64,000 nucleotides of DNA. Origin: Enterococcus casseliflavus NBRC 100478. Lineage in GTDB: Bacteria; Bacillota; Bacilli; Lactobacillales; Enterococcaceae. Below are positions 43,423-51,656 of this stretch, piece by piece. Positions within the stretch are counted from its first letter, which is position 1; the number at the start of each line of letters is the position of its first letter. A program made the position numbers and the translations under genes. The stretch spans positions 186,001 to 250,000 of the forward strand of contig NZ_BCPT01000002.1 in NCBI RefSeq assembly GCF_001544095.1, written 5' to 3'. The notes beneath the pieces were generated by a model. The model worked only from the letters and a program-made list of their open reading frames with translations. It made no database searches and was not told the origin of the DNA.

Positions 43423-43461
43423 GAGGCGGTTTCTATGAGAATAGAAACGGTCTCTTTTTTT
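43423..43461 (+). terminator. Attenuator (rho-independent terminator) in the exporter leader
   Basis: GAGGCGGTTTCTAT (43423-43436) pairs with ATAGAAACGGTCTC (43441-43454), with one mismatch and one wobble pair, followed by seven Ts. It lies between promoter and exporter start, so full-length mRNA requires antitermination. The leader-peptide start codon sits at the hairpin apex. Confidence 0.85.
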
Positions 43462-43473
43462 GCGAATTTTTAG
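43435..43473 (+). CDS. Putative 12-residue leader peptide of the drug exporter
   Basis: ATG at 43435 begins MRIETVSFFANF and ends at TAG 43471-43473, which overlaps the exporter ribosome site (TAGAGGTGAG). A purine-rich GAGAGAGAGG lies upstream. The peptide frame runs through the 3' arm and U-tract of the attenuator, so a ribosome stalled or slowed on it would melt the terminator. It has no recognised homologue. Confidence 0.55.
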   Translation: MRIETVSFFANF

Positions 43474-43483
43474 AGGTGAGAAT

Positions 43484-44857
43484 ATGGAAAACAACAAAAA
43501 ACTCGTGGGGGCGATCCTCGCAACCGGATTGATGTCATTTGCAGGTGTGCTGATTGAAACAGCCATGAATGTAACGTTTCCGACATTGATCGATCAATTT
43601 ACGCTTTCAACATCCGATGTTCAATGGGTGACGACCATCTACTTACTGGTCATCTCCATCATTGTCCCAATATCGACCTACCTTTTGAAACGCTTCTCAT
43701 TGAGAACCTTGTTTCTAGCTGCCAACGCCTTTTTCCTTGTTGGCTTGGTGATCGACTTTTTATCGCCGACGTTTGCCATTTTGCTGATTGGCCGCTTTTT
43801 CCAAGGTGCCAGCACAGGGATCGCACTGCCTTTGATGTTCCACATCATTTTGACTTACTCCCCCTTTGAAAAACGGGGAGCGGCAATCGGCTTAGGGAAT
43901 TTGACCACTTCCATCGCTCCAGCGATCGGACCGACATATGGGGGCTTATTGACCGCCCATTGGTCTTGGAATGCGATCTTTCTTTTCTTGATCCCAGTCT
44001 TGCTGATCTCCCTAGTACTCGGCCTTTACTCGATCCCTAAAACGGCTGGGGCAAAAGACACTTCCCTGGATTTACTGAGTGTATTAGGAATCGTCTTGAT
44101 GTTCAGCGGCTTCTTATTGTTCTTGAATCAAGTAGGCACCTTAGCGAGTCTACTGCCGCTGCTTTTCGGTTTCATTGGTGCTGGCTTGTTTTATCAACGC
44201 TCAAAAGGCCCGAACCCTTTGATTCGTTTGGCTGTTTTGAAAAACCGTAGCTTCAGTTTGTTTCTGTTTGGCTTTCTTGTTTGTCAGTTCCTTTTACTGG
44301 GCATTTCCTTTGTCTTGCCGAACTTTGTCCAACTCGTCTTGGGAAAAGATGCCTTTACTGCAGGATTAGTTATGCTTCCTGGGGCGGCGATCGGGGCGAT
44401 CCTTGCGCCGATCTCTGGTCGGTTGCTGGATAAAGTTGGACCGAAAAAACCGATCCTGTCTGGTTTGACGTTGATTGCCATCGGTTGGCTTGCCTTAGCC
44501 CTCGTTTTGCGTTCGCCTTTCATTTGGAGCCTAGTTGCTGGACATGTCTTTTACATGATCGGGATCGGCTTAGCCTACAGCAATATGATGACCACCGGCT
44601 TAAACAAGCTGACTCCTGCGTTGTACGCGGACGGTAATGCGATCTTTAATACGCTGCAGCAATTTTCTGGTGCAGTGGCGACGGCTGTGGTGGCGACCAT
44701 TATCAATTTGGCACAAAATGCGGCGACCGATTACACCCAAGGGACGGTCATCGGCTCTCAAATCGCCTTATTCTTTTTGTGGGCCTTAGTCTTACTGACT
44801 TTCCTATTAACGATCAACTACTTCCGCAAAAGCACCGACAAAAAAGCCGTCAGCTAA
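43484..44857 (+). CDS. DHA2-family multidrug MFS exporter (EmrB/LmrB-like)
   Basis: About 457 residues with 14 predicted helices. Motifs include VQWVTTIYLLVISIIVPIS, the antiporter motif region GRFFQGASTGIALPLMF, GAAIGLGNLTTSIAPAIGPTYGG (motif C) and PISGRLLDKVGPKKPIL. These identify a proton-driven drug exporter of the DHA2 group. The ATG at 43484 follows AGAGGTGAG; the longer frame starts at a TTG inside the attenuator U-tract. Expression appears controlled by leader attenuation, which suggests induction by a ribosome-targeting compound. Confidence 0.9.
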   Translation: MENNKKLVGAILATGLMSFAGVLIETAMNVTFPTLIDQFTLSTSDVQWVTTIYLLVISIIVPISTYLLKRFSLRTLFLAANAFFLVGLVIDFLSPTFAILLIGRFFQGASTGIALPLMFHIILTYSPFEKRGAAIGLGNLTTSIAPAIGPTYGGLLTAHWSWNAIFLFLIPVLLISLVLGLYSIPKTAGAKDTSLDLLSVLGIVLMFSGFLLFLNQVGTLASLLPLLFGFIGAGLFYQRSKGPNPLIRLAVLKNRSFSLFLFGFLVCQFLLLGISFVLPNFVQLVLGKDAFTAGLVMLPGAAIGAILAPISGRLLDKVGPKKPILSGLTLIAIGWLALALVLRSPFIWSLVAGHVFYMIGIGLAYSNMMTTGLNKLTPALYADGNAIFNTLQQFSGAVATAVVATIINLAQNAATDYTQGTVIGSQIALFFLWALVLLTFLLTINYFRKSTDKKAVS

Positions 44858-44890
44858 CTGCGGCTTTACCCATTGAAAACCAAGAAAAAA

Positions 44891-44978
44891 GCCGCTCTCC
44901 CTTGAGGGCGGCCATAAAAAAATCCGCTTCCGATCCCCCTTCTTAGTCAAAGGGCGCTCTCGGAAACGGATTATTTTT
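44891..44978. terminator. Converging terminators between exporter and trehalose PTS
   Basis: A first stem (44891-44912, GCCGCTCT/AGGGCGGC) and a second (ATCCGCTTCCGA 44922-44933 with TCGGAAACGGAT 44960-44971) followed by seven Ts. A-tracts on the other side serve the minus-strand PTS gene. Confidence 0.85.
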
Positions 44979-46958
44979 TTAGTTTAATTCAGCGGAACCA
45001 ACCGCTGTTTTGGCTGTCACTGTGCCTGTAGTCGTCAATGAAAGCTGACGCACTTTTTCGGCATTCGTGATGACTGTTAAAACATCTGTCTGTTTGCCAG
45101 CTGCGGTCACTGCATCTAGATCCATCACTGCAATCTTCGTTTCTGGTGTGACCGTGTCACCTTCAGAAACAAGGACCTCAAATGGCGCACCTTTTAATTC
45201 CACAGTATCTAAGCCCATATGAACAAGAACTTCCGCGCCACCAGGCGTTAAAATCCCAATTGCATGCTTTGTTTCAAAAATGCTAGAGATCGTACCTGCA
45301 ACAGGAGCATAAATCGTTCCATTCGTTGGCTGAACAGCAAAGCCGTCACCCATCATTTTTTGAGAAAAGACAGGATCAGAAACTTCAGTGATGGCAACTA
45401 CTTTCCCATCAGCTGGAGCATAAAGGGTTTCCTCTGAAACTTGTGCTGCTTCTGGGGCTGCAGTTGTCGGTGCAGCCGTCGTTGGTGCAACAGCCGCTGC
45501 TGCAGCTGTATCAGCAGCCAATTGCGGTTCTAATTTATTTAAGAAGGTAACTTTTCTAAAGATGATGGTGCAAACAAACGTGATCGCAATCGTCACCGCC
45601 ATTGAGATGAAGACCATTGGATAGTTTTCAATTTTAAATGATAAGAAGCCAGGCAGTCCCCCTACACCAATACCTAGTGCACGGGTATTCGTTGCAGTGA
45701 TCAGCATTCCACCAAAGGCAGAACCTACCATTGCTGCGACAAATGGGTAAACATATTTCAAATTGATCCCGAACATCGCTGGTTCAGTAACCCCCATGTA
45801 AGCAGAAATCGTTGCTGGAACAGAGACTTGTTCTTCTTTTTTATTGCCACGGTGAAGGAACCAAATCGCCAATACTGCCGTACCTTGCGCAATATTTGAC
45901 AGCATGATCATTGGCCAAAGGTTGGTTGTCCCAAAATCCGCTACTAATTGAGAGTCGATCGCTAGCGTTGTATGATGCAATCCGGTAATAACCAAAGGCG
46001 CATACAAGCCACCGAAAATGAAACCAAATAACCAGTTTAATGGTGAGGTCAAGCCAGCATTTACGACCCAAGAAATGCCTGATCCGATTTGCCAACCGAT
46101 TGGACCTAACACCATGTGGGCTGCTAAAATAGTTGGCAGCAATGAGAACAATGGAACGAAGATCATTGAAACCGCTTCTGGAATCCATTTCCGGAAGAAT
46201 CTTTCAAGATAAACCAATAAGAAACCTGCCAGCATTGCTGGGATCACTTGTGCTTGATACCCAATTTTATCAATAGTGAAGAACCCGAAGTCCCACGTAT
46301 AATTTTGAGCAATTTCTGCAGCAGAAGTTGAACTTACTGAATAAGCATTTAATAATTGCGGTGAAACCAATGTAATCCCTAAAACAATCCCTAATATTTG
46401 CGTGGTTCCCATCTTACGTGTAATACTCCAAGTAATCCCTACTGGTAGAAAGTGAAAGATGGCTTCACAGGGCAGCCATAAAAAGCCGTTGACACCGTTC
46501 CAAAAAGTAGAAGCTTGTGTAATGGTTTGTCCACCTAGAGCTTCTAGCGGTACACCTTCTAAGAAATTTCTCAGCCCTAGCATCAAACCACCGACAATAA
46601 TCGCTGGTAATAACGGGGTAAAGATCTCAGCTAACGTAGCGATCGCTCGTTGCACGATATTTTGATTGTTTTTTGCAATCGCTTTACTTTGTTCTTTAGA
46701 AACACCTTCTATTCCTGATACATCGGTAAAATCATTGTAAAACGTTGAGACATCATTGCCGATAATGACTTGGAATTGTCCCGCATTGGTAAACATTCCT
46801 TTGACACTTGGAATTTCTTCAATTGCCTTTTCGTTTGCTTTTGACTGATCGTTCAAAACAAAACGCATCCGTGTCGCGCAATGTGTTACTGCGGCGATAT
46901 TTTCTTTGCCGCCAACATATTCCAGCAGCTTCTCAGCATCATCACGATACTTTCCCAT
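44979..46958 (-). CDS. Trehalose-specific PTS IIBCA
   Basis: 659 residues. IIB (1-85) has the phosphorylated Cys in VTHCATRMRFVL (Cys27). IIC (about 105-470) has GGLYAPLVITGLHHTTLAID and MGVTEPAMFGINLKYVYPF. An Ala/Pro/Thr linker (AAAAVAPTTAAPTTAAPEAA) leads to a glucose-type IIA (about 515-659) with ETKHAIGILTPGGAEVLVHMGLDTVELKG, whose first His is the probable phospho-site. It imports trehalose as trehalose 6-phosphate. Trehalose specificity is inferred from the divergent phosphorylase and TreR, and TreR-like boxes in its promoter. The ATG follows AAGGGG. Confidence 0.88.
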   Translation of the reverse strand: MGKYRDDAEKLLEYVGGKENIAAVTHCATRMRFVLNDQSKANEKAIEEIPSVKGMFTNAGQFQVIIGNDVSTFYNDFTDVSGIEGVSKEQSKAIAKNNQNIVQRAIATLAEIFTPLLPAIIVGGLMLGLRNFLEGVPLEALGGQTITQASTFWNGVNGFLWLPCEAIFHFLPVGITWSITRKMGTTQILGIVLGITLVSPQLLNAYSVSSTSAAEIAQNYTWDFGFFTIDKIGYQAQVIPAMLAGFLLVYLERFFRKWIPEAVSMIFVPLFSLLPTILAAHMVLGPIGWQIGSGISWVVNAGLTSPLNWLFGFIFGGLYAPLVITGLHHTTLAIDSQLVADFGTTNLWPMIMLSNIAQGTAVLAIWFLHRGNKKEEQVSVPATISAYMGVTEPAMFGINLKYVYPFVAAMVGSAFGGMLITATNTRALGIGVGGLPGFLSFKIENYPMVFISMAVTIAITFVCTIIFRKVTFLNKLEPQLAADTAAAAAVAPTTAAPTTAAPEAAQVSEETLYAPADGKVVAITEVSDPVFSQKMMGDGFAVQPTNGTIYAPVAGTISSIFETKHAIGILTPGGAEVLVHMGLDTVELKGAPFEVLVSEGDTVTPETKIAVMDLDAVTAAGKQTDVLTVITNAEKVRQLSLTTTGTVTAKTAVGSAELN

Positions 46959-46984
46959 AATTAATAAACCCCTTTCATCTACAC

Positions 46985-46996
46985 TTGTATATATAT
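46985..46996. promoter_or_regulatory. Candidate TreR box, PTS side
   Basis: TTGTATATATAT matches the Bacillus TreR operator TTGTATATACAA at 10 of 12 positions and lies just downstream of the PTS transcription start predicted from the promoter at 47014-47042. Confidence 0.6.
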
Positions 46997-47013
46997 GTTT
47001 TGATTACGCACTA

Positions 47014-47042
47014 ATCATAACTTGATAATTTTGATATTGCAA
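47014..47042 (-). promoter_or_regulatory. Promoter of the trehalose PTS gene
   Basis: -35 TTGCAA (47037-47042) and -10 TATGAT (47014-47019), 17 bp apart on the minus strand. Confidence 0.75.
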
Positions 47043-47051
47043 GCGTTTCAA
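47038..47051. promoter_or_regulatory. Candidate cre (CcpA) site over the PTS -35
   Basis: The minus strand reads TTGAAACGCTTGCA, close to the cre consensus, and overlaps the -35, so CcpA could repress the PTS gene when glucose is present. Confidence 0.6.
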
Positions 47052-47224
47052 ACCAATTTTTTTTACTTTTTCTATAAACAATACAAGCAAATAGCAAAGG
47101 TACCATATAAAAACCTTGATAAATAAACGTTTTTTAAAATGTTTCATTAATATAAAATAATATTGCCAACAACTTTATTTACTGTTTATTTGACAAAAAA
47201 GAATAAAAAAACAGGCTAGATAAA
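47052..47224. other. AT-rich spacer in the trehalose divergon
   Basis: No gene, hairpin of note or clear signal was seen in this very AT-rich stretch between the two divergent promoters. Confidence 0.5.
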
Positions 47225-47253
47225 TTGAAATAGCTTACAATTTACGTTATAAT
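47225..47253 (+). promoter_or_regulatory. Promoter of the trehalose phosphorylase operon
   Basis: -35 TTGAAA (47225-47230) and -10 TATAAT (47248-47253), exactly 17 bp apart. Confidence 0.85.
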
Positions 47254-47261
47254 CATTTTGC

Positions 47262-47273
47262 ATGTATAGACAA
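47262..47273. promoter_or_regulatory. Candidate TreR box, phosphorylase side
   Basis: ATGTATAGACAA matches TTGTATATACAA at 10 of 12 positions and lies immediately downstream of the predicted transcription start. Confidence 0.6.
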
Positions 47274-47294
47274 GTTTAAAGGAGGACAACTACT

Positions 47295-49922
47295 GTGAAT
47301 ACGATTATATTATCTAAGGAACAATGGCTGTTAACGGATCAAACTGGTACGACCTATCCGTTTTCTGGGACTGACAGTGAACGCGTTGCCGCACTGACCG
47401 CGCAGCTGCAGCAAATGGAAGGTGGCGGGATCGTCTCTGAATCGCTGGTGTTTACGAATGAAGAAGGGACTTTTTCACTGGACCAATGGTTGACAGAAAA
47501 ATTAAATCGTCCCTTTGTTTGCACTACGAAAGAACAGTATGAAGAACAAAGTACTGAAATTCCTTGGCGCCTCGAATACTATGGCTACACCCCTGGTAAA
47601 GATGAATACTCGGTGGAGTCACTTTTAACCGTCGGTAACGGCTATTTAGGGCTGCGAGGCACAACGCCTGAGATGACCATTTGTGAAGCGAACTATCCAG
47701 GACTGTATTTAGCAAGTCTTTACAATACGGTGGAATCGGATGTTTCTGGTCATACCATCAGCAATGAAGACTTCGTCAATGCACCGAATCTGCAAAAAAT
47801 GTACGTAAAGATCGATGATGAAGTGATCGATATCGCCAACAATCAGCTCCTTTCCTTTAAACGGACATTGGATTTGAAGACCGGCTTGTTCCAATCAGTG
47901 GCAGAAATTGAAACCAAAAAACAAAAGCGTCTGCGAATCGAAACGAAGAAGATCGCCAATATGCAAGATGTTCACCAATACAGTTTGGTCTATCAGTTTA
48001 CCCCGCTGAACTTTTCTGGCGCCCTTACCTTCGTCAGTGAAGCCGACGGATCGGTCTATAACTATAACGTCGCTCGTTACCGTAGTTTAACTAACCAGCA
48101 TTTGACCGTGAAAGAGGCAGCAGCTGAACAAAACAAAGCGCATTTAGTGGTCACCACTAACCAATCACAGATTACCGTTGTCCAATCCTCTGAACTGTTT
48201 TCACAGGACCTGCCATTGGCTGAGCTGCAAGCTGAAACAAACGACCAGCTCGTCCGTCAGCAAGTAAACCTTGAGGTGACGGAAGGACAAACTTATCGGG
48301 TCGAAAAATCAGTTACTGTTGCCGCTTATCGCCAAGAAGAGCCGCAACCGGCATTTACGTTTTCTTCCTTAGCATTACCTGATTTTGCGACGATGTATAC
48401 CGCCTCAAAACAAGCCTGGGCTGAATTATGGGCAAAAGCGGCCATCGAAATCACTGGTGACTTGATGTCGCAAAAAATGCTGAATCTGCATACGTATCAT
48501 CTGCTGGTCTCCGCGGCACCGAATGCTTATCAGGAGTCCTTAGATGCCAGTATCACTGCCCGTGGCCTACATGGGGAAGCCTATCGCGGTCATATTTTCT
48601 GGGATGAACTGTTTATCTTACCGTTTTACATTCTACATTTTCCTGACACCGCCAAAGAAATTCTGCTGTATCGCTACCGCCGCTTAGCTGCTGCCAAAAA
48701 AGATGCCCAAAAAGCTGGCTACCAAGGCGCCATGTTCCCATGGCAATCAGGATTGGATGGCAGTGAGCAATCCCAAGAACTGCATTTGAACCCTATCAGC
48801 GGCGAATGGAAAGAAGATCACAGTCGCTTGCAACGCCATGTCTCCTTAGCGATCGCTTATAACATTTGGCAATACTGGCACAACACGCAAGATCGAGTCT
48901 TCATGGAACAATATGGGTTAGAATTGATGTTAGAAGTCGCTCATTTCTGGCAAAGTGCTGCCACCTGGGATGATGCTGCTCAACGTTACTTTATCGATAA
49001 AGTCATGGGACCAGATGAATTTCATGAAAGCTACCCAAATAGTGAACAAGGCGGCTTGAAAAACAACGCCTATACCAATATGATGGTAGTATGGTTGTTT
49101 GAAGAGATCGAGAACCTTCAACAACAACTTTCAGCAGAGAGCTTCCAAGCGGTATTAGAGAAAACGGCTTTAACCCCTGCAGATATTGCTGCTATGGCAG
49201 ATATTCGTACCAAGCTGGGCTTAGAGATCGATCCAGAAGGCATCATTGCACAATTTGAAGGGTACTTCAAGCTGGAAGATCTGGATTGGGCTCACTACAA
49301 AGAGAAATATGGCAACATCTATCGGATGGACCGCATCTTGAACGCTGAAGGCAAGAGTGCTGACAGCTACAAAGTCGCGAAACAAGCGGATAGTTTGATG
49401 ATTTTCTACAATTTCTCAAAAGAGCAAGTCAATCAGATTTTGGCAGATCTTTCTTACCAGCTGCCAACAGACTATATTGAAAAAAATCTCCATTATTACT
49501 TGGCTCGTACCTCCCACGGCTCGACGTTGTCACGCATCGTTCATGCCCAGTTGGCGGCAATGGTAGATGATCAGGAGTTGGCTTGGTCATTATACCAAGA
49601 AGCCCTCTCTTCTGATTACCGTGATATCCAAGGCGGGACTACAGCAGAAGGCATTCACGCCGGTGTCATGGCTGCTACGTTGTTTATTCCATTAACCACT
49701 TTTGCTGGGATCGATATTCGAGAAGAGCAGCTGCAGATCACGCCAAACTTGCCGAAAGCTTGGGACAGCTTAGCCTTTCAGCTAGAAGTTCGCGGCACCC
49801 GCTTTGCAATGAATGTTACACATGAAACATTGACGATTACCGCTGATCAGCCAGTCACGATCTTAGTGAATGGGCAACAAGTTTCTCTAGAAGCAAAGAA
49901 AGAAGCAACGATTACTTACTAA
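47295..49922 (+). CDS. trePP: Trehalose-6-phosphate phosphorylase (GH65)
   Basis: 875 residues. The GH65 body begins near residue 105 (TVGNGYLGLRGTTPE) and contains the (alpha/alpha)6 barrel with RGLHGEAYRGHIFWDELFILPF and the general acid Glu in DKVMGPDEFHES (about residue 573), then SHGSTLSRIVHA and RDIQGGTTAEGIHAGVMA. It splits trehalose 6-phosphate with phosphate into beta-glucose 1-phosphate and glucose 6-phosphate. The trehalose assignment rests on TreR and the divergent PTS; maltose phosphorylase is the alternative. About 100 N-terminal residues precede the usual GH65 start and are unexplained. AGGAGG precedes the GTG/ATG region, ATG at 47295. Confidence 0.85.
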   Translation: MNTIILSKEQWLLTDQTGTTYPFSGTDSERVAALTAQLQQMEGGGIVSESLVFTNEEGTFSLDQWLTEKLNRPFVCTTKEQYEEQSTEIPWRLEYYGYTPGKDEYSVESLLTVGNGYLGLRGTTPEMTICEANYPGLYLASLYNTVESDVSGHTISNEDFVNAPNLQKMYVKIDDEVIDIANNQLLSFKRTLDLKTGLFQSVAEIETKKQKRLRIETKKIANMQDVHQYSLVYQFTPLNFSGALTFVSEADGSVYNYNVARYRSLTNQHLTVKEAAAEQNKAHLVVTTNQSQITVVQSSELFSQDLPLAELQAETNDQLVRQQVNLEVTEGQTYRVEKSVTVAAYRQEEPQPAFTFSSLALPDFATMYTASKQAWAELWAKAAIEITGDLMSQKMLNLHTYHLLVSAAPNAYQESLDASITARGLHGEAYRGHIFWDELFILPFYILHFPDTAKEILLYRYRRLAAAKKDAQKAGYQGAMFPWQSGLDGSEQSQELHLNPISGEWKEDHSRLQRHVSLAIAYNIWQYWHNTQDRVFMEQYGLELMLEVAHFWQSAATWDDAAQRYFIDKVMGPDEFHESYPNSEQGGLKNNAYTNMMVVWLFEEIENLQQQLSAESFQAVLEKTALTPADIAAMADIRTKLGLEIDPEGIIAQFEGYFKLEDLDWAHYKEKYGNIYRMDRILNAEGKSADSYKVAKQADSLMIFYNFSKEQVNQILADLSYQLPTDYIEKNLHYYLARTSHGSTLSRIVHAQLAAMVDDQELAWSLYQEALSSDYRDIQGGTTAEGIHAGVMAATLFIPLTTFAGIDIREEQLQITPNLPKAWDSLAFQLEVRGTRFAMNVTHETLTITADQPVTILVNGQQVSLEAKKEATITY

Positions 49923-49936
49923 AAGGAGTGTTACAC

Positions 49937-50587
49937 ATGAAAAAAGGATTTGTTTTTGATTTAGACGGCGTTATCACGGATACGGCCAAATACCACTACA
50001 TTGCATGGAAAGAATTAGCTGCGGAGATCGGGATCGAGATCGATTTGAAGTTCAACGAGCAGTTAAAAGGCATCAGCCGCATGGACTCTTTAGAGCGAAT
50101 CTTAACCCTAGGCAACAAAAATGATGCCTACACAGAAGTCGAAAAAGAAGCGTTAGCGACGAAGAAAAATACCCACTATGTACAATTATTACAAAGCTTG
50201 ACTCCTGATGATCTATTGCCAGGGGTAAAGACATTCCTTGATGAAGCCAAAGCAAAAAACATTCCTTGTGCGATCGCTTCGGCATCCAAAAATGCACCGT
50301 TTATTTTGGACAAACTTGGGGTCATGCAAGACTTTGATACGATCGTTGACCCAGCAACCTTGAAAAAAGGCAAACCAGATCCAGAAATCTTTATCCAAGC
50401 AGCGCTGGCACTAGGCATTGAACCGGCAGAAGCAGTTGGCTTTGAAGATGCTCAAGCAGGGATCGACGGTATCAAAGCTGCTGGTATGTATGCGGTAGGC
50501 GTTTATTCAGGAGAAGAATTACACGGTGCAGATGTGATCGTTGAAAAATTAACGGACCTAAACATTGACGAACTTTTGGCGAAATAG
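49937..50587 (+). CDS. pgmB: Beta-phosphoglucomutase
   Basis: 216 residues, HAD superfamily. Motif I is FVFDLDGVITDTAKYHYIAW with nucleophile Asp and acid/base Asp two residues on; motif II AIASASKNAPFIL; motif III KKGKPDPEIFIQAA; motif IV GFEDAQAGIDGIKAAG. It converts beta-glucose 1-phosphate from the phosphorylase to glucose 6-phosphate. I chose the ATG at 49937, 6 nt after AAAAGGAGTG, rather than the GTG at 49928. It lies 14 bp after the phosphorylase. Confidence 0.95.
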   Translation: MKKGFVFDLDGVITDTAKYHYIAWKELAAEIGIEIDLKFNEQLKGISRMDSLERILTLGNKNDAYTEVEKEALATKKNTHYVQLLQSLTPDDLLPGVKTFLDEAKAKNIPCAIASASKNAPFILDKLGVMQDFDTIVDPATLKKGKPDPEIFIQAALALGIEPAEAVGFEDAQAGIDGIKAAGMYAVGVYSGEELHGADVIVEKLTDLNIDELLAK

Positions 50588-50641
50588 TCGATTGCATTTC
50601 CAAATTGGCCTCGCTATAATAGCCAAAGAGGGGGCAATCCG

Positions 50642-51358
50642 ATGAACAAGTTCAAAGAAATATTTTTAGATTTAGAACAAAAAATTCTAGCAAACGAATA
50701 CCCTCCGCATTCTTTGCTGCCTAGCGAAAACCAATTGATCAAAACTTATGGTGTCTCCCGCGAGACTGTCCGTAAGGCATTGAATTTATTGCGGGATGCT
50801 GGTTATATCCAAAAGAAACAAGGGAAAGGTTCAATCGTTTTAGACTTGAATCGCTTTGATTTCCCAATTTCTGGCTTGACGAGTTTTCGAGAGCTGCAAG
50901 ATACCCAACGCATTCCTAGTGAAACAAAGGTTGTCGAGATCCGTAAGATCGCCGTCTCGCCAAAGCTGCACGAGACTACTGGTTGGCCTGTCGCCTCTGA
51001 GGCATGGAAACTGATCCGTCAGCGGAGAATCGATGGAGAAGTGGTGATTTTGGATAAAGATTACCTTGATGCTTCTATCATCGAAGAGTTGCCAGAAAAC
51101 CGAGCGAAAGTATCGATTTTTGATTACTTTGAAAATGACCTTGGCCTTGAGATCGCTTATGCACAAAAAGAAATCACTGTTGACCCCGTCAACAAAGAAT
51201 TGCGGGATCTAATGGATCTGCGTCCTGAAGATCAGCATGTCGTTACGGTTCGCAGCCTCGTGTATCTAGAAGACACGCGCTGTTTTGAATACACCGAATC
51301 GATCCACCGACTGGATAAATTCCGCTTTGTGGACTTTGCCCGCCGACGCAAGATTTGA
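50642..51358 (+). CDS. treR: Trehalose operon repressor (GntR/HutC family)
   Basis: 238 residues. The GntR winged helix (PPHSLLPSENQLIKTYGVSR, ETVRKALNLLRDAGYIQKKQ) is followed by a UTRA effector domain. FDFPISGLTSFRELQ, the VVILDKDYLD stretch and the C-terminal TESIHRLDKFRFVDFARR match Bacillus TreR closely from memory. The effector is trehalose 6-phosphate. It is third in the phosphorylase operon, so it is autoregulated. GAGGGGG precedes the ATG. Confidence 0.93.
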   Translation: MNKFKEIFLDLEQKILANEYPPHSLLPSENQLIKTYGVSRETVRKALNLLRDAGYIQKKQGKGSIVLDLNRFDFPISGLTSFRELQDTQRIPSETKVVEIRKIAVSPKLHETTGWPVASEAWKLIRQRRIDGEVVILDKDYLDASIIEELPENRAKVSIFDYFENDLGLEIAYAQKEITVDPVNKELRDLMDLRPEDQHVVTVRSLVYLEDTRCFEYTESIHRLDKFRFVDFARRRKI

Positions 51359-51383
51359 TGGACGTATAGACGTGAAACACATG

Positions 51384-51430
51384 AAACAGACCTGGACTTC
51401 CCCGAGAAGTCTGGGTCTGTTTTGTTTTTC
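51384..51430 (+). terminator. Terminator of the trehalose operon
   Basis: AAACAGACC..GGACTTC pairs with GAAGTCT..GGTCTGTTT (51384-51423), followed by TGTTTTT. Confidence 0.85.
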
Positions 51431-51614
51431 AATAGCCTCCCACTCGATAATACTGGATCGATCCTCCCATTTTTCGCCTCTGTCGCTATCGAGCCATCCT
51501 TTTGCTTGCTCGTTGTTCTATTGCCGGCGAATAAAAAAGGCACGATCATTTATGGGACTGATGAAATAGAGTTGATTTTGCAAAACTCAGCCGTTCTTAT
51601 TAACAATCAGCTAC
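51431..51614. other. Intergenic stretch between treR and rny
   Basis: No coding sequence, RNA gene or repeat that I can support. Confidence 0.5.
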
Positions 51615-51649
51615 ACAAAAAAGCAGTACCCTCTGAGAGGATACTGCTT
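51615..51649 (-). terminator. Terminator of rny
   Basis: AAGCAGTA..CCTCT pairs with AGAGG..TACTGCTT (51621-51649). On the minus strand a T-run follows, 8 bp after the stop. Confidence 0.85.
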
Positions 51650-51656
51650 TTGCTTG

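Noticed and set aside
43380-43480. Metabolite riboswitch (for example guanidine or tetrahydrofolate class) before the drug exporter
   Set aside because: No conserved aptamer core was recognised; the leader-peptide attenuator explains the sequence better.
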